This document shows, piece after piece, positions 35,607-45,952 of a stretch of 64,000 bases of DNA. The notes under the pieces were generated by a model. It was not told the origin of the DNA. It saw only the letters and a list, made by a program, of their open reading frames with translations, and made no database searches. This stretch comes from Palleronia sp. LCG004. Its GTDB lineage: Bacteria; Pseudomonadota; Alphaproteobacteria; Rhodobacterales; Rhodobacteraceae. Positions within the stretch are counted from its first letter, which is position 1. Every line of letters begins with the position of its first letter. The position numbers and the translations under genes were made by a program. The stretch spans positions 2,484,501-2,548,500 of the forward strand of contig NZ_CP136759.1 of the NCBI RefSeq assembly GCF_032931615.1, written 5' to 3'.

Positions 35607-35636
35607 GCGGGAGGTTCGATGATCCGAACCTCCCGC
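35607..35636 (-). terminator. Hairpin terminator after the FNT channel gene
   Basis: Perfect 12-bp stem GCGGGAGGTTCG / CGAACCTCCCGC with a 6-nt ATGATC loop, beginning 10 nt past the FNT stop on the minus strand. No U-run follows. Confidence 0.75.
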
Positions 35637-35645
35637 CACGGGGGA

Positions 35646-36608
35646 TTACCGCGAGATCCGTCTGGCCGCGCTGCCGAAGAACCAGTCCTTCGCGCTCAAC
35701 TGCTCGCCGTAGCGCTGGAAGAGGTCCGAATCCTCGTGTTCGGCAAAGAGCGCGTAGTTCAGCACGGCGACGAAGGTGACCCCTCCGACCGTGTTGCCCA
35801 GCAGGACGGGAAGCACGAATGTCGGGAAGAGCGGGAAGAACCCGATATCCGATTGGGTGAAGGCGAGATAGAACACTTCGACCGAGGACGTGATGATGTG
35901 ATAGAACCCGGCCACGCCGATGAAATACATCAGCACGTAGACGAAGACGATCTTGGAGATCGTGTCGCGCGCGGCATGGACGAGCCAGACCATCGCGGCG
36001 ACGATCCAGCCTGCGATCACGGCCTTCGAGAAGAGGTCGAACCATCCCTGTTCATGTGCGTGACGCCCCATTTCCACGGCCTTCGCGACCCGTTCGGGCG
36101 TGAAGACGTCGAACCAGGCCAAGAGCGCCGCGACCCCCACCGCACCGATCATGTTCGCGGCCAGCACGACTCCCCAGAGCCTGAGCGTGCTCGCGACACT
36201 CGCAAGCCGCGTGAGGACGAGCACGACCGGCGTCAGCGTGTTCTCCGTGAAGAGCTGGTAGCGGCCGAGCACGATGATGAGGAAACCGACCGGATAGAGC
36301 AGGTTGCCGAGAAGTCCCGGGCTCTCCTCGCCCGCGACCTCGGTGAAGACCACGCGCGCGACGAAGGTGAGGCCCAGCCCGGCCCCCGCGCCCAGCGCAC
36401 TCCAGAAGAGATAGCGGTTCGAAGCGGCGAGTTCGTGATCGGCGCTCGACAGGACCCGTGCGAAGATCTCGTTGAAGGCGAAATAGTCGCGCATCACCTC
36501 GCCGTCATCCGGAGCATTGCGCAGGCGCCGTTCGGATTCATCGCGACTATCGTTCTGGGCGCCGTCCGCTTCATCGTCCGACTGAGGTCTGTGATCTTCG
36601 GTATTCAT
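35646..36608 (-). CDS. Formate/nitrite transporter (FNT) family channel, YfdC-like
   Basis: 320 residues. An acidic, hydrophilic N-terminal tail (MNTEDHRPQSDDEADGAQND..., about 60 residues) precedes six hydrophobic segments. FNT-type features include the PVGFLIIVLGRYQLFTENTLTPVV stretch and the second-half GNTVGGVTFVAVLNYA. The tail and the FTENTL motif fit the YfdC/FocA-related subgroup. It conducts small monovalent anions across the inner membrane, exact substrate unknown. The start is MNTEDHR (36608); the longer open frame to 36797 shows no family sequence. Confidence 0.87.
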   Translation of the reverse strand: MNTEDHRPQSDDEADGAQNDSRDESERRLRNAPDDGEVMRDYFAFNEIFARVLSSADHELAASNRYLFWSALGAGAGLGLTFVARVVFTEVAGEESPGLLGNLLYPVGFLIIVLGRYQLFTENTLTPVVLVLTRLASVASTLRLWGVVLAANMIGAVGVAALLAWFDVFTPERVAKAVEMGRHAHEQGWFDLFSKAVIAGWIVAAMVWLVHAARDTISKIVFVYVLMYFIGVAGFYHIITSSVEVFYLAFTQSDIGFFPLFPTFVLPVLLGNTVGGVTFVAVLNYALFAEHEDSDLFQRYGEQLSAKDWFFGSAARRISR

Positions 36609-36991
36609 CCGCAATCTCCGGAAGATGAAACTGACATATTCATAAGATCGCTCGCGCGCGGAAAAAGGAAAGGGCGACGGCCTTGCCGCGCAGCAGGCAA
36701 CGGCCCGCCCGGGGCACCGCCGACATTCTGCAAGGCCGAATACGCTCGGTTTCGCGATCCACCTTTCTAACGAAAACGTGTAGTGACCCACGAACATGCC
36801 CGCCCAAGGCGAGTATCAGGGGTGGCCCCGATCCGTCGATCGATCGCGTCCTGTCCGGTCCGGCGACAGCTCCCAAACCGGCTGTGCGCTTTCGCACAGT
36901 TGCCCGGCCCGTCGCCGATCCTACACTTCCGCAACGCCGCACGGATCGCGGCCGTCGATGTCTTCCGCCCCCGATCACGAAGGATGCCCCC
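36609..36991. other. 383-nt divergent intergenic region (FNT / GH15)
   Basis: Region between two divergent genes with no supported gene of its own. The part next to the FNT start (36625-36645) is AT-richer and may hold that promoter. A perfect 7-bp hairpin CTGTGCG-CTTT-CGCACAG lies at 36882-36899, in the likely leader of the GH15 gene. Short open frames here are GC-rich noise. Confidence 0.45.
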
Positions 36992-38917
36992 TTGAGAGCG
37001 AACGACCAGCCGGAGCGCCGACGCAGTTCCACAGACATTTCGGCGGATCAACGACCCGCGGACGCGGCACCGGACAGCAGAGGGCGCGAGGGCGGTAAGA
37101 GTGTCGACAAGCGCAGGATCTCCGACTACGCGATGATCGGCGATTGCCAGACGGCGGCGATGATCTCGCGCGATGGATCGATCGACTGGCTGAGCGTGCC
37201 GCGCTTCGACGCGCCCTCCGTCTTCGCCGCACTCCTGGGCGAAGCCGAGAACGGACGCTGCCGTATCGCACCCAAAGGAGATTTTGAGGTCACGCGCCGC
37301 TACCGGCCCGGCACGCTCATCCTCGAGACCGAGTTCCGCACGGAAACCGGCACGGCGGTGCTGACGGATTTCATGCCGATCCGCGACGAACGGCCGGTCA
37401 ACGTGGTGCGGATCCTCGAATGCCGTTCTGGCACGGTCGAGCTCGAACTCGATCTGCGGATCCGCTTCGATTACGGCGCGATCGTACCATGGGTCACGCA
37501 TCACGACGCGACGACGCGGCTCGCGATCGGCGGGCCCGACGCGCTGGCGATCCGGACACCGCTCGAGGTCGAAGGGGAGGGCCTGCACAGCGTCGCCTCT
37601 ATCCCGCTCGAGGAAGGCGACAGAACGCATCTGGTGCTCACCTATTATCCGTCGCACCTGCCGCCGCCCGAGGCGATCGACCCGCTCCAGGCGCTGACCG
37701 AGACCGAACGATACTGGCGCGACTACACCGCGCGGTGCCCCGACGTGGACGGCGATACCGAGGCCGTCGCCAATTCGCTCGTGATCCTCAAGGCGCTGAC
37801 CTACGCACCGACGGGTGGCGTCGTGGCGGCTGCGACCACCTCCCTTCCCGAGGAAATCGGCGGATCGAGGAACTGGGATTACCGGTATTGCTGGCTCAGG
37901 GACGCGACCATGACGCTCGTCGCGTTCATGGATCTGGGCTATTTCGACGAGGCGCGGGCGTGGCGCGACTGGCTGATGCGCGCGATCGCGGGTGATCCGG
38001 CAAGGTTGCAGATCATGTACAGCGTCACCGGGGAAAGACGGCTTCAGGAATGGCAGCCGGACTGGCTCGGGGGCTTTCGCGGGTCGAGCCCGGTCAGGAT
38101 CGGCAACGCGGCAAGCGGTCAGCTCCAGCTCGACGTCTTCGGCGAGGTCTTCGACATGCTCGCCCAGGCGTCAACGGGGATCGAACCGTCCGACCATGGC
38201 CGCGATCTGCGGACCCATCTGCTCGAACGGCTGGAGAAGATCTGGCGCGAACCCGATGCTGGCATCTGGGAGCCGCGCGGCGGTCCGCGCCACCATGTGC
38301 ATTCCAAGGTGATGGCCTGGGTCGCCTTCGACCGCGCCGCGAAGGGCTTCGCGGGCGACGATCACGACGGGGACGCGGCCGCGCGGTGGCGTGCCGTGGC
38401 GGACGAGATCCACGCGGAGGTCTTGGAACACGGGTTCGACACGGAACTCGATACGTTCGTGCAATCCTACGACAGTACGTCGCTGGATGCGTCGCTGCTC
38501 TTCATCCCTCTGGTGGGGTTCCTGCCTGCGGACGATCCCCGCGTCGTCTCGACGGTGGCGGCGATCGAACGGTCGCTGATGGTCGGCGACACATATCTGC
38601 GCCGCTACGATACAAAGACGTCCGACGATGGGCTCGAGGGAAGCGAGGGGATGTTCCTCGCCTGCTCGTTCTGGCTTGCCGATGTCTATGTCCTGCAGGG
38701 GCGGCGCGACGACGCCCGGGCCATTCTCGACCGCCTGATCGCGCTTCGCAACGATGTGGGCCTCCTGCCGGAGGAGATCGACGCGGAAACCGGCGAATTC
38801 CTCGGAAATCTTCCGCAGGCATTCAGCCATGTCGGCCTGATCACCACGGCGCTGAACCTCTCGCAGGCGAACGGCCCGGCGAAGCGCCGGTCTCACTGCC
38901 CGCCCGCGGACGAGTGA
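36992..38917 (+). CDS. Glycoside hydrolase family 15 protein (glucoamylase/trehalase type)
   Basis: About 641 residues. The N-terminal domain starts RISDYAMIGDCQTAAMISRDGSIDWLSVPRFDAPSVFA, the standard opening of bacterial GH15 proteins. The (alpha/alpha)6 barrel carries GGSRNWDYRYCWLRDATMTL and the C-terminal LPEEIDAETGEFLGNLPQAFSHVGLI, which includes the catalytic acid pair regions. There is no signal peptide, so it is cytosolic and acts on alpha-glucosides or trehalose. The start is unclear: a TTG at 36992 (LRANDQPERR) with GAAGGA 7 nt upstream is the best; no in-frame ATG precedes the domain closely. Confidence 0.88.
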   Translation: MRANDQPERRRSSTDISADQRPADAAPDSRGREGGKSVDKRRISDYAMIGDCQTAAMISRDGSIDWLSVPRFDAPSVFAALLGEAENGRCRIAPKGDFEVTRRYRPGTLILETEFRTETGTAVLTDFMPIRDERPVNVVRILECRSGTVELELDLRIRFDYGAIVPWVTHHDATTRLAIGGPDALAIRTPLEVEGEGLHSVASIPLEEGDRTHLVLTYYPSHLPPPEAIDPLQALTETERYWRDYTARCPDVDGDTEAVANSLVILKALTYAPTGGVVAAATTSLPEEIGGSRNWDYRYCWLRDATMTLVAFMDLGYFDEARAWRDWLMRAIAGDPARLQIMYSVTGERRLQEWQPDWLGGFRGSSPVRIGNAASGQLQLDVFGEVFDMLAQASTGIEPSDHGRDLRTHLLERLEKIWREPDAGIWEPRGGPRHHVHSKVMAWVAFDRAAKGFAGDDHDGDAAARWRAVADEIHAEVLEHGFDTELDTFVQSYDSTSLDASLLFIPLVGFLPADDPRVVSTVAAIERSLMVGDTYLRRYDTKTSDDGLEGSEGMFLACSFWLADVYVLQGRRDDARAILDRLIALRNDVGLLPEEIDAETGEFLGNLPQAFSHVGLITTALNLSQANGPAKRRSHCPPADE

Positions 38918-38946
38918 CGGGGGAGATATCCGCGCTACTTGCAATC

Positions 38947-38976
38947 CATTCTCATTCTACTTGACAGATGAGAACG
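38947..38976 (+). promoter_or_regulatory. Dyad with -35-like box upstream of sitA, putative metalloregulator site
   Basis: CATTCTCAT (38947-38955) and ATGAGAACG (38968-38976) form an inverted repeat (8 of 9) spaced by 12 nt, with TTGACA (38961-38966) between the arms. The stretch is much AT-richer than its surroundings. A Mur/Fur-family or Irr-type repressor site over the promoter would fit a Mn/Fe importer. The match is to the general pattern only. Confidence 0.5.
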
Positions 38977-39034
38977 CTTCGCATTACGGAACGTGCAGGG
39001 CCGGAGCGTCGTGCCACCCGGCCAGGAGACCGAC

Positions 39035-39943
39035 ATGATCATCCGCTCAGGCCCCCTTGCTGCCCTGGCAGCCGCCGCGTTCTGCGCCCACGGCGCGCTG
39101 GCGCAGGATGACGGCGATCCGTTCAAGGCGGTTACGACCTTCACCGTTTTGGCCGACATGGCGCGCAACGTCGCGGGCGACGCGGCCGAGGTCGTGTCGA
39201 TCACCCGCCCCGGAGCCGAAATCCACGGCTATCAGCCCACGCCTCAGGACATCGTCGGGGCATCGGATGCCGATCTCATCCTCTGGAACGGTCTCAACCT
39301 CGAACGGTGGTTCGAGCAGTTCCTGGCCAATCTCGGCGACATTCCCTCGGTAACGCTGACCGACGGAATCGACCCGATCCCGATCGCCGACGGGGTCTAC
39401 GAGGGCCAATCGAACCCCCATGCCTGGATGGGGCTCGACAACGCGATGATCTATGTCGACAACATCGCCGAGGCCTTCGCCACGCACGATCCCGAGAACG
39501 CCGAGACCTACCGGAGCAATGCCGAAGGCTACAAGCAGGAGATCCGCGACCGGATCGGCCCGCTGCGCGACCGGATCCGAGACCTGCCGGAGGATCGCCG
39601 CTGGCTCGTCACCTGCGAGGGGGCGTTCAGTTATCTGGCGCGCGATTTCGGGATGCAGGAACTCTATCTCTGGCCGATGAACGCCGATCAGACCGGCACG
39701 CCGCGGCAGGTCCGGTCGGTCATCGACGGCGTCCGAGAGCATGACGTACCCGTCGTCTTCTGCGAAAGCACCGTGAATACCGCCCCGGCCGAGCAGGTCG
39801 CGCGCGAAACCGGGTCGAGCTATGGCGGCGTGCTCTATGTCGACAGCCTGACGACCGAGGACGGCCCGGCACCGACATATCTCGACCTTCTCGAAGTCAC
39901 GGCGCAGACCATCGCCCGGGGGATGGGGGCGGATGCGAACTGA
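39035..39943 (+). CDS. sitA: Mn/Fe ABC transporter substrate-binding protein
   Basis: 302 residues, cluster A-I metal-binding protein. Signal peptide [24 protein letters not shown]. Metal ligands are recognisable: His in [13 protein letters not shown], His in QSNPHAWMG, Glu in [14 protein letters not shown], and Asp near [21 protein letters not shown] is typical of SitA/MntC-type manganese/iron rather than zinc proteins (no His-rich loop). It is periplasmic. The start follows CCAGGAGACCGAC. First gene of sitABCD. Confidence 0.93.
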   Translation: MIIRSGPLAALAAAAFCAHGALAQDDGDPFKAVTTFTVLADMARNVAGDAAEVVSITRPGAEIHGYQPTPQDIVGASDADLILWNGLNLERWFEQFLANLGDIPSVTLTDGIDPIPIADGVYEGQSNPHAWMGLDNAMIYVDNIAEAFATHDPENAETYRSNAEGYKQEIRDRIGPLRDRIRDLPEDRRWLVTCEGAFSYLARDFGMQELYLWPMNADQTGTPRQVRSVIDGVREHDVPVVFCESTVNTAPAEQVARETGSSYGGVLYVDSLTTEDGPAPTYLDLLEVTAQTIARGMGADAN

Positions 39944-40889
39944 TCCCGATCTCTCATTTCGCGATGCACGAAGACCGTCGGATGACGGGGCCGCGGAGAT
40001 GAACATGACCGCGGCCGCGGATGACCGGACCTTATCCGCCGGTGCGGGCATCTTTGCCTGTGACGTGACGGTCACCTATCGCAACGGCATGACTGCGCTC
40101 CACGATGCGAGCTTCGAGATCCCGCGCGGCACGATCACCGCGCTGGTGGGCGTGAACGGCGCGGGCAAGTCCACGCTCTTCAAGGCGATCATGGGCTTCG
40201 TGCCGACCGCGCGGGGCGAGATCCGTCTGCTCGGCAAATCGGTGAAGGAAGCCCTGCGCGAGAACCTCGTGGCCTATGTCCCGCAGGCCGAGGAAGTCGA
40301 CTGGAGCTTTCCGGTGCTGGTCGAGGACGTCGTGATGATGGGGCGCTACGGTCACATGGGCTTTCTGCGCCGACCGTCGCGCGCCGATCGCGAGGCCGTG
40401 GAGACAGCGCTCGCGCGCGTCAACATGACCGAATTCCGCAAGCGCCAGATCGGCGAGCTTTCGGGCGGACAGCGCAAGCGCGTCTTCCTCGCCCGCGCGC
40501 TGGCCCAGGACGGTCGCGTGATCCTGCTCGACGAACCCTTCACCGGCGTCGATGCGACGACCGAGGACCAGATCGTCGCCCTGCTGCGCGAGTTGCGCGA
40601 CGAGGGGCGGGTCATGCTCGTCTCGACCCACAATCTCGGATCGGTGCCGGAATTCTGCGACCGGACGATCCTCATCAAGGGGACGGTGCTGGCGGCGGGC
40701 CCTACCGAAACGACCTTTACCCGCTCCAATCTCGAACTGGCCTTCGGGGGCGTGCTGCGGCATTTCACGCTCGGCGGCGACCGGCTCCATGACGACGACG
40801 ATCCGCGCGAGGTCCGCATCATCACCGACGACGAACGGCCCTTCGTCCATTACGGTGACCGACCGACCGCACGCAGGGACGAGGAATGA
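39933..40889 (+). CDS. sitB: Mn/Fe ABC transporter ATP-binding protein
   Basis: 318 residues. Walker [10 protein letters not shown], signature [15 protein letters not shown], Walker [14 protein letters not shown], switch [22 protein letters not shown] is the Q-loop typical of manganese/zinc transporters. It has an acidic C-terminal tail ([18 protein letters not shown]). The start at 39933 overlaps sitA by 11 nt; ATG 39999 (MNMTAAADD) after GCGGAG is an alternative. The gene overlaps sitC by ATGA. Confidence 0.93.
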   Translation: MRTDPDLSFRDARRPSDDGAAEMNMTAAADDRTLSAGAGIFACDVTVTYRNGMTALHDASFEIPRGTITALVGVNGAGKSTLFKAIMGFVPTARGEIRLLGKSVKEALRENLVAYVPQAEEVDWSFPVLVEDVVMMGRYGHMGFLRRPSRADREAVETALARVNMTEFRKRQIGELSGGQRKRVFLARALAQDGRVILLDEPFTGVDATTEDQIVALLRELRDEGRVMLVSTHNLGSVPEFCDRTILIKGTVLAAGPTETTFTRSNLELAFGGVLRHFTLGGDRLHDDDDPREVRIITDDERPFVHYGDRPTARRDEE

Positions 40890-41758
40890 TCGACCTCCTG
40901 CTCGAGCCGTTCTCCTACGGATACATGTTCAACGCGATGTGGGTCTCGGCGCTTGTCGGCGGGGTTTGCGCGTTCCTGTCGTGCTATCTCATGCTCAAGG
41001 GATGGTCGCTGATCGGCGACGCGCTCAGCCATTCGGTCGTGCCCGGGGTCGCCGGAGCCTACATGCTGGGCCTTCCCTTCGCGCTCGGTGCATTCATCGC
41101 GGGGGGGCTCGCCGCGGGGGCAATGCTGTTCCTGTCGGGGCGGTCGGGGCTCAAGATCGACGTCATCATCGGCATCATCTTCACCGCCTTCTTCGGGCTC
41201 GGCCTCTTCATGGTGTCGCTCTCGCCGATGGCGGTCAGCATCCAGACGATCGTCATGGGCAACATCCTTGCCATCACGCCGGGCGACACGCTGCAGCTCG
41301 CCCTCATCGGGTTCGTCTCGCTCGCGGTGCTGCTTCTGAAGTGGAAGGACCTGATGGTCGTCTTCTTCGACGAGACCCACGCGCGATCGGTCGGCCTCAG
41401 ACCGGACCTGCTGCGCGCAGTGTTCTTCGTGCTCCTCTCGGCCTCGGTCGTGGCGGCGATGATGACGGTCGGCGCGTTCCTCGTGATCGCCATGGTCGTG
41501 ACGCCGGGGGCCACGGCCTACCTGCTCTGCGACCGTTTTCCGCGCCTCATCTGCCTCTCGGTCGCGATCGGCACGGTGACGAGCTTTGTCGGTGCCTATC
41601 TCAGCTATTTCCTCGACGGGGCGACGGGGGGCATCATCGTCACGTTGCAGACGCTCGTTTTCCTCATGGCCTTCGTCTTCGCGCCGAAGCACGGCACGCT
41701 CGCGGCACGGCGCAAGGCCGCCGCCGCGTTGTCGCGCGGGGGAAAGGTCGCACCCTGA
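40886..41758 (+). CDS. sitC: Mn/Fe ABC transporter permease
   Basis: 290-residue inner-membrane subunit with about eight hydrophobic segments. Family blocks: [32 protein letters not shown] near the N-terminus and [21 protein letters not shown] later. It pairs with sitD as a heterodimeric ABC-3 type permease. It is coupled to sitB (ATGA) and to sitD (TGATG). Confidence 0.93.
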   Translation: MIDLLLEPFSYGYMFNAMWVSALVGGVCAFLSCYLMLKGWSLIGDALSHSVVPGVAGAYMLGLPFALGAFIAGGLAAGAMLFLSGRSGLKIDVIIGIIFTAFFGLGLFMVSLSPMAVSIQTIVMGNILAITPGDTLQLALIGFVSLAVLLLKWKDLMVVFFDETHARSVGLRPDLLRAVFFVLLSASVVAAMMTVGAFLVIAMVVTPGATAYLLCDRFPRLICLSVAIGTVTSFVGAYLSYFLDGATGGIIVTLQTLVFLMAFVFAPKHGTLAARRKAAAALSRGGKVAP

Positions 41759-42603
41759 TGCTCGAGACGCTCATTCTGCCGTTCCAGTTTCCGTTCATGC
41801 AGAACGCGTTCTGGATCTCGCTTCTCGTGGCACTGCCCACGGCGCTGCTGTCGTGCTTTCTGGTGCTCAAGGGCTGGGCTCTGATGGGCGATGCGGTCAG
41901 CCACGCGACGCTGCCGGGCATCGTGCTCGCATGGATCCTGGGTCTGCCACTCCTTCTCGGGGCCTTCGTGGCGGGGATGCTCTGCGCGCTCGCGACGGGG
42001 TATCTGTCGCATAACAGCCGGGTGAAGGAGGACACGGTAATGGGCGTGGTCTTTTCCGGCATGTTCGGTGTCGGGATCGTCCTCTACACTTCCATCCGGA
42101 CCAACGAACATCTCGATCACGTCCTCTTCGGCAACATGCTGGGCGTGGGACGCGAGGATCTCTGGAGCTCGGGGATCATCGCCGTGCTGGTCTCTTCCCT
42201 TCTCGTGGTGAAATGGAAGGATCTGCTGCTCCATGCCTTCGACCCGGCACAGGCGCAGGCATCGGGGCTGAACACGAAGGTGCTGCATTACGGGCTGCTC
42301 TCGGCGCTGTCGCTGACCATCGTCGCGACGCTGAGCTCGGTCGGCCTGATCCTCGCCGTGGCGCTTCTGGTGACGCCGGGGGCGATCGCGTTCCTGACGG
42401 TTCGCAGCTTCGCGCCCATGCTGGCGGTCTCGGTCGCGGTCTGCATCTTCGCGATGGTCGCAGGCACCTATGCGAGCTTCTTCGTCGACAGCGCGCCCGC
42501 GCCCACGATCGTGCTGATCCTGACCATCCTCTTCATCGCGGCCTTCCTTCGCCGCCAGTGGAGCGCGCGCGCCATGTCACGCAGGACGGCACCCGCGAAC
42601 TGA
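41758..42603 (+). CDS. sitD: Mn/Fe ABC transporter permease
   Basis: 281-residue ABC-3 permease, paralogous to sitC (shared LSCFLVLKGWALMGDAVSHATLPGI block and LVTPGAIAFLTVRSF). The start is MLETLILPF at 41758, overlapping the sitC stop as TGATG; the much longer open frame reaching back to 40552 is a shadow over sitB and sitC. Last gene of the operon, convergent with dnaE2, 19 nt away. Confidence 0.93.
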   Translation: MLETLILPFQFPFMQNAFWISLLVALPTALLSCFLVLKGWALMGDAVSHATLPGIVLAWILGLPLLLGAFVAGMLCALATGYLSHNSRVKEDTVMGVVFSGMFGVGIVLYTSIRTNEHLDHVLFGNMLGVGREDLWSSGIIAVLVSSLLVVKWKDLLLHAFDPAQAQASGLNTKVLHYGLLSALSLTIVATLSSVGLILAVALLVTPGAIAFLTVRSFAPMLAVSVAVCIFAMVAGTYASFFVDSAPAPTIVLILTILFIAAFLRRQWSARAMSRRTAPAN

Positions 42604-42622
42604 CCTTCGGGACGCCTGGCGG

Positions 42623-45600
42623 TCAGTGGAAATCGCGCGACTTGGGAATCACGCGAACGTCGCGCGGATGGTTTCGCGGCGAAACCTGGCCCGGAAGGGG
42701 GTGGGTCGGATGGTCGCCCCGGGCGGTGGTCCGCGGCAGGGCCGCGTCCGACAGGGCGGCGAGGCGATCGCTGCGATCCTCCAGGTCGCGGGCGACCACG
42801 TGGATCACCCGCCCGTCGGTCTGCACGACGCCGCGCACCACCATCAGACGGGCCGACATGATCGTTGGACGATAGCGTTTGAACATGTCCGGCCAGATCA
42901 CGAGGTTGGCGACGCCCCCCTCGTCCTCGAGCGTGATGAAGCAGACGCCCTTGGCGCTGCCGGGCTTCTGGCGCACAAGCACCAGCCCGGCGAGCGAGAC
43001 GCCCTGCCCGTGGCGCATCTGCGGCAGGTCGCGCGAGGCGGCGAAGCCCTGGGCGGCGAGGCTGCGACGGAAGAACGACATGGGATGCGCCTTGAGCGAC
43101 AGGCGAAGGGTCTGGTAATCGGCGACGACATGCTCGGCCTCGGGCATGGCGGGCAGATGCAGCTCGGGTTCGGGCCCCTCCGGCGCGGCATGGACATGGT
43201 CGAAGATCGGCAGGGCCGGCGCATCCTTCAGCGCCTGCGCCTGCCAGAGCGCCTGCCGTCGGTCGATCCCCATGCTGCGCATCGCATCGGCCGCCGCGAG
43301 CCGCCGGATCGCCCGCGCGTCGATGCCCGCCCGTGACCTCAGATCCCCCACGTCGCGATAGGGGCTGTCGCGTTCGCTCATGATCCGCAGCGCCATCGCC
43401 TGCTGCAGGCCATCGACCCGCCGCATCCCGAGACGCAGCGCGAACCCCTCCGCCGCGGGTTCGAGCGTCGAATCCCAGTCCGAGAAGTTCACGTCGACGG
43501 GCCGCACCTCGACCCCGTGATCGCGCGCGTCGCGGACGATCTGGGCCGGGGCGTAGAAACCCATCGGCTGCGAGTTCAGCAACGCACAGGCAAAGGCCGC
43601 CGGGTAATGGCATTTCATCCAGCTTGAGACATAGACGAGCTTGGCGAAGCTCGCCGCGTGGCTTTCGGGAAAGCCGTATTCGCCGAACCCCTTGATCTGA
43701 TCGAAGCAACGGCGCGCGAAGACCGGATCGTAGCCACGCTCGATCATCCGGCCGACCATCTTGTCCTGGAGCAGATCGATCGTCCCGCGCGAGCGGAAGG
43801 TGGCCATGGCGCGGCGCAGCTCGTTCGCCTCGCTGGGCGAGAAGCGCGCGGCGTCGATCGAGATCTTCATCGCCTGTTCCTGGAAGATCGGCACGCCGAG
43901 CGTGCGGTGCAGGATGCGTTTGAGCTCGTCCTGCGGATGCTGAGGGCCGGGGGTGGGATACTCGACCGGCTCCAACCCCTGGCGGCGACGCAGATAGGGA
44001 TGGACCATGTCGCCCTGGATCGGACCGGGACGGACGATGGCGACCTCGATCACAAGGTCGTAGAAGACGCGCGGACGCAGCTTGGGCAGCATCGCCATCT
44101 GGGCGCGGCTTTCCACCTGAAAGACGCCGAGGCTGTCGCCACGGCAGAGCATGTCGTAGGTCGGGCGGCGGTCGTCGGATTCGTCGTCCTCGACCGGCAC
44201 CGTCGCGAGTTCGAGCGCGCGCCCGTGATGCGCCGCGATGAGGCCGAAGCACTTGGCGATGCAGGTCAGCATCCCGAGCGCGAGGACGTCCACCTTGAAG
44301 ATGCCCAGCGCGTCGATGTCGTCCTTGTCCCATTCGATGAAGCTGCGCTCGGGCATGGCACCGTTGCCGATCGGCACGATCTCGGTCAGGGGGCGGTCGG
44401 TCAGGATGAAGCCGCCCACATGCTGCGAAAGGTGCCGCGGCATCCCGATCATCTGCCGCGCGAGAATCAGCACGCGCCTGAGATGCGGATCGCCGAGATC
44501 GAGCCCCGCCTCGCGCGCGCGGTCGTCGTCCATCTGCCCCTCGAAGCTGCCCCAGATCGTCCCCGCGAGCTTCGAGGTGACGTCCTCCGACAGGCCCATG
44601 GCCTTGCCGACCTCGCGGATGGCCGAGCGGGGACGGTAATGGATGACGGTCGCGCAAAGACCCGCCCTTTCGCGGCCGTATCTGCGATAGATGTACTGGA
44701 TCACCTCCTCGCGGCGCTCATGTTCAAAATCGACGTCGATATCGGGAGGTTCGTCGCGTTCCTCGCTCAGGAACCGCTCGAAGAGCAGGTCGTGGACGGC
44801 CGGATCGACCGAGGTGATGCCGAGGCAGAAGCAGACCGCCGAATTGGCCGCCGACCCGCGACCCTGACAGAGGATCGGCGGATCGGCCTCCTCTCGGGCG
44901 AAGCGGACGATGTCGCGGATCGTCAGGAAATAGCGGGCGATCTTCTTCGACGCGATCAGGGCGAACTCCCTGTCGATCGTCCGGGCCACATTCTCCGGCA
45001 CGCCGTCCGGATAGCGTCTCGCGGCCCCTTCCCATGTCAGGCGTTCCAGCTCCTCCTGCGGGGTGAGGCCGGCGGGATGGATCTCGTGCGGGTATTCGTA
45101 CTGGAGCTCGTCGAGAGAGAAGTCGATCCGATCGGCGAGCGTTCGCGTCGCGGCGACGGCGTGAGGCCAGTCCGCGAAGAGGCGGCACATCTCGGCGGGC
45201 GATTTCAGGTGCCGTTCGGCATTGGCCTCGAGGAGGAAGCCAGCGCGCTGGACGGTGGCACCCTCGCGGATGGCGACCATCACGTCCTGCAGCGGACGCC
45301 GCTCGGGCGCGTGGTAGAGCACGTCGTTGGTCGCGAGGATCCCGAGGCCGTGGGACCGCGCCAGCGCGTCGAGACGGTTGATCCGCGCCCTGTCGTCACC
45401 GCGATAGAGGAACGTGGCACCCAGATGGCGCATGCCCGGCAGCGCACGGACGAGCCGCGGAAGCCCCCGTTCGAACGCGTCGAGATCGTCCTTCGGCATC
45501 GCGACGAGGTGCAGCCCCCCGGCATGGGCGGACAGCATCTCGAGCGTCAGATGCGTCTCGCCCTTCTGCTGCCACGCGCCCTCGCGGGTCTGCATCTTGC

Positions 45601-45952
45601 CCTTCGAAAGCAGGGTCGAGAGGCGCGCATAGGCGTCGCGATCCTGCGGATAGGCCAGGATCTCGGCCCCGCAGAGCAGCACCAGCCGCGCGCCGATCCG
45701 GGGGCGGATGCGGGCGGTCTTCGCCTCGGTATGGACCCGCACGACGCCCGCGAGAGTGTTGCGATCCGCGATCCCGAGGCTGTCGTAGCCCAGCAGGTTG
45801 GCCGTCGCCACGAGATCCGAGGCGTCGGAGGCTGCGCGCAGGAAGGAAAAGCAGCTCGCCAGGCCGAATTCCACGTAAGGCGCGGGCGGGTTCGGGGCGA
45901 AGCCGTTCTCCTTCGACAGGGTGCGGCGCTTGTGTCCCTCGGGCATGGGCAT
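42623..45952 (-). CDS. dnaE2: Error-prone DNA polymerase DnaE2/ImuC
   Basis: 1109 residues. N-terminal PHP region (YVEFGLASCFSFLRAASDASDLV...GIADRNTLAGVVR), then the C-family catalytic core with CQGRGSAANSAVCF and PDIDVDFEHERREEVIQYIYRRYGR (catalytic Asp residues), FIEWDKDDIDALGIFKVDVLALGM, a helix-hairpin-helix/OB part (GLVLVRQKPGSAKGVCFITLEDEGG) and the typical alphaproteobacterial C-terminus ending PKSRDFH. It performs damage-induced lesion bypass with ImuB. The start MPMPEGHKRR overlaps the imuB stop as TGATG. An 18-nt palindrome is embedded near its 3' end. Confidence 0.95.
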   Translation of the reverse strand: MPMPEGHKRRTLSKENGFAPNPPAPYVEFGLASCFSFLRAASDASDLVATANLLGYDSLGIADRNTLAGVVRVHTEAKTARIRPRIGARLVLLCGAEILAYPQDRDAYARLSTLLSKGKMQTREGAWQQKGETHLTLEMLSAHAGGLHLVAMPKDDLDAFERGLPRLVRALPGMRHLGATFLYRGDDRARINRLDALARSHGLGILATNDVLYHAPERRPLQDVMVAIREGATVQRAGFLLEANAERHLKSPAEMCRLFADWPHAVAATRTLADRIDFSLDELQYEYPHEIHPAGLTPQEELERLTWEGAARRYPDGVPENVARTIDREFALIASKKIARYFLTIRDIVRFAREEADPPILCQGRGSAANSAVCFCLGITSVDPAVHDLLFERFLSEERDEPPDIDVDFEHERREEVIQYIYRRYGRERAGLCATVIHYRPRSAIREVGKAMGLSEDVTSKLAGTIWGSFEGQMDDDRAREAGLDLGDPHLRRVLILARQMIGMPRHLSQHVGGFILTDRPLTEIVPIGNGAMPERSFIEWDKDDIDALGIFKVDVLALGMLTCIAKCFGLIAAHHGRALELATVPVEDDESDDRRPTYDMLCRGDSLGVFQVESRAQMAMLPKLRPRVFYDLVIEVAIVRPGPIQGDMVHPYLRRRQGLEPVEYPTPGPQHPQDELKRILHRTLGVPIFQEQAMKISIDAARFSPSEANELRRAMATFRSRGTIDLLQDKMVGRMIERGYDPVFARRCFDQIKGFGEYGFPESHAASFAKLVYVSSWMKCHYPAAFACALLNSQPMGFYAPAQIVRDARDHGVEVRPVDVNFSDWDSTLEPAAEGFALRLGMRRVDGLQQAMALRIMSERDSPYRDVGDLRSRAGIDARAIRRLAAADAMRSMGIDRRQALWQAQALKDAPALPIFDHVHAAPEGPEPELHLPAMPEAEHVVADYQTLRLSLKAHPMSFFRRSLAAQGFAASRDLPQMRHGQGVSLAGLVLVRQKPGSAKGVCFITLEDEGGVANLVIWPDMFKRYRPTIMSARLMVVRGVVQTDGRVIHVVARDLEDRSDRLAALSDAALPRTTARGDHPTHPLPGQVSPRNHPRDVRVIPKSRDFH
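42670..42687. repeat. Palindromic repeat copy 2, inside dnaE2
   Basis: GGTTTCGCGGCGAAACCT, identical to 15603-15620, here within the variable linker just before the conserved C-terminus of DnaE2 (the VSPRNH segment). Confidence 0.7.

Noticed and set aside
35526..35639. 38-residue N-terminal extension of the DctB-like kinase
   Set aside because: It would start inside the region of the 12-bp hairpin that ends the FNT transcript and shows no family sequence.
34242..36770. 842-codon plus frame opposite the sensor kinase and FNT genes
   Set aside because: Antisense shadow without recognisable domains; the minus-strand genes have clear family motifs.
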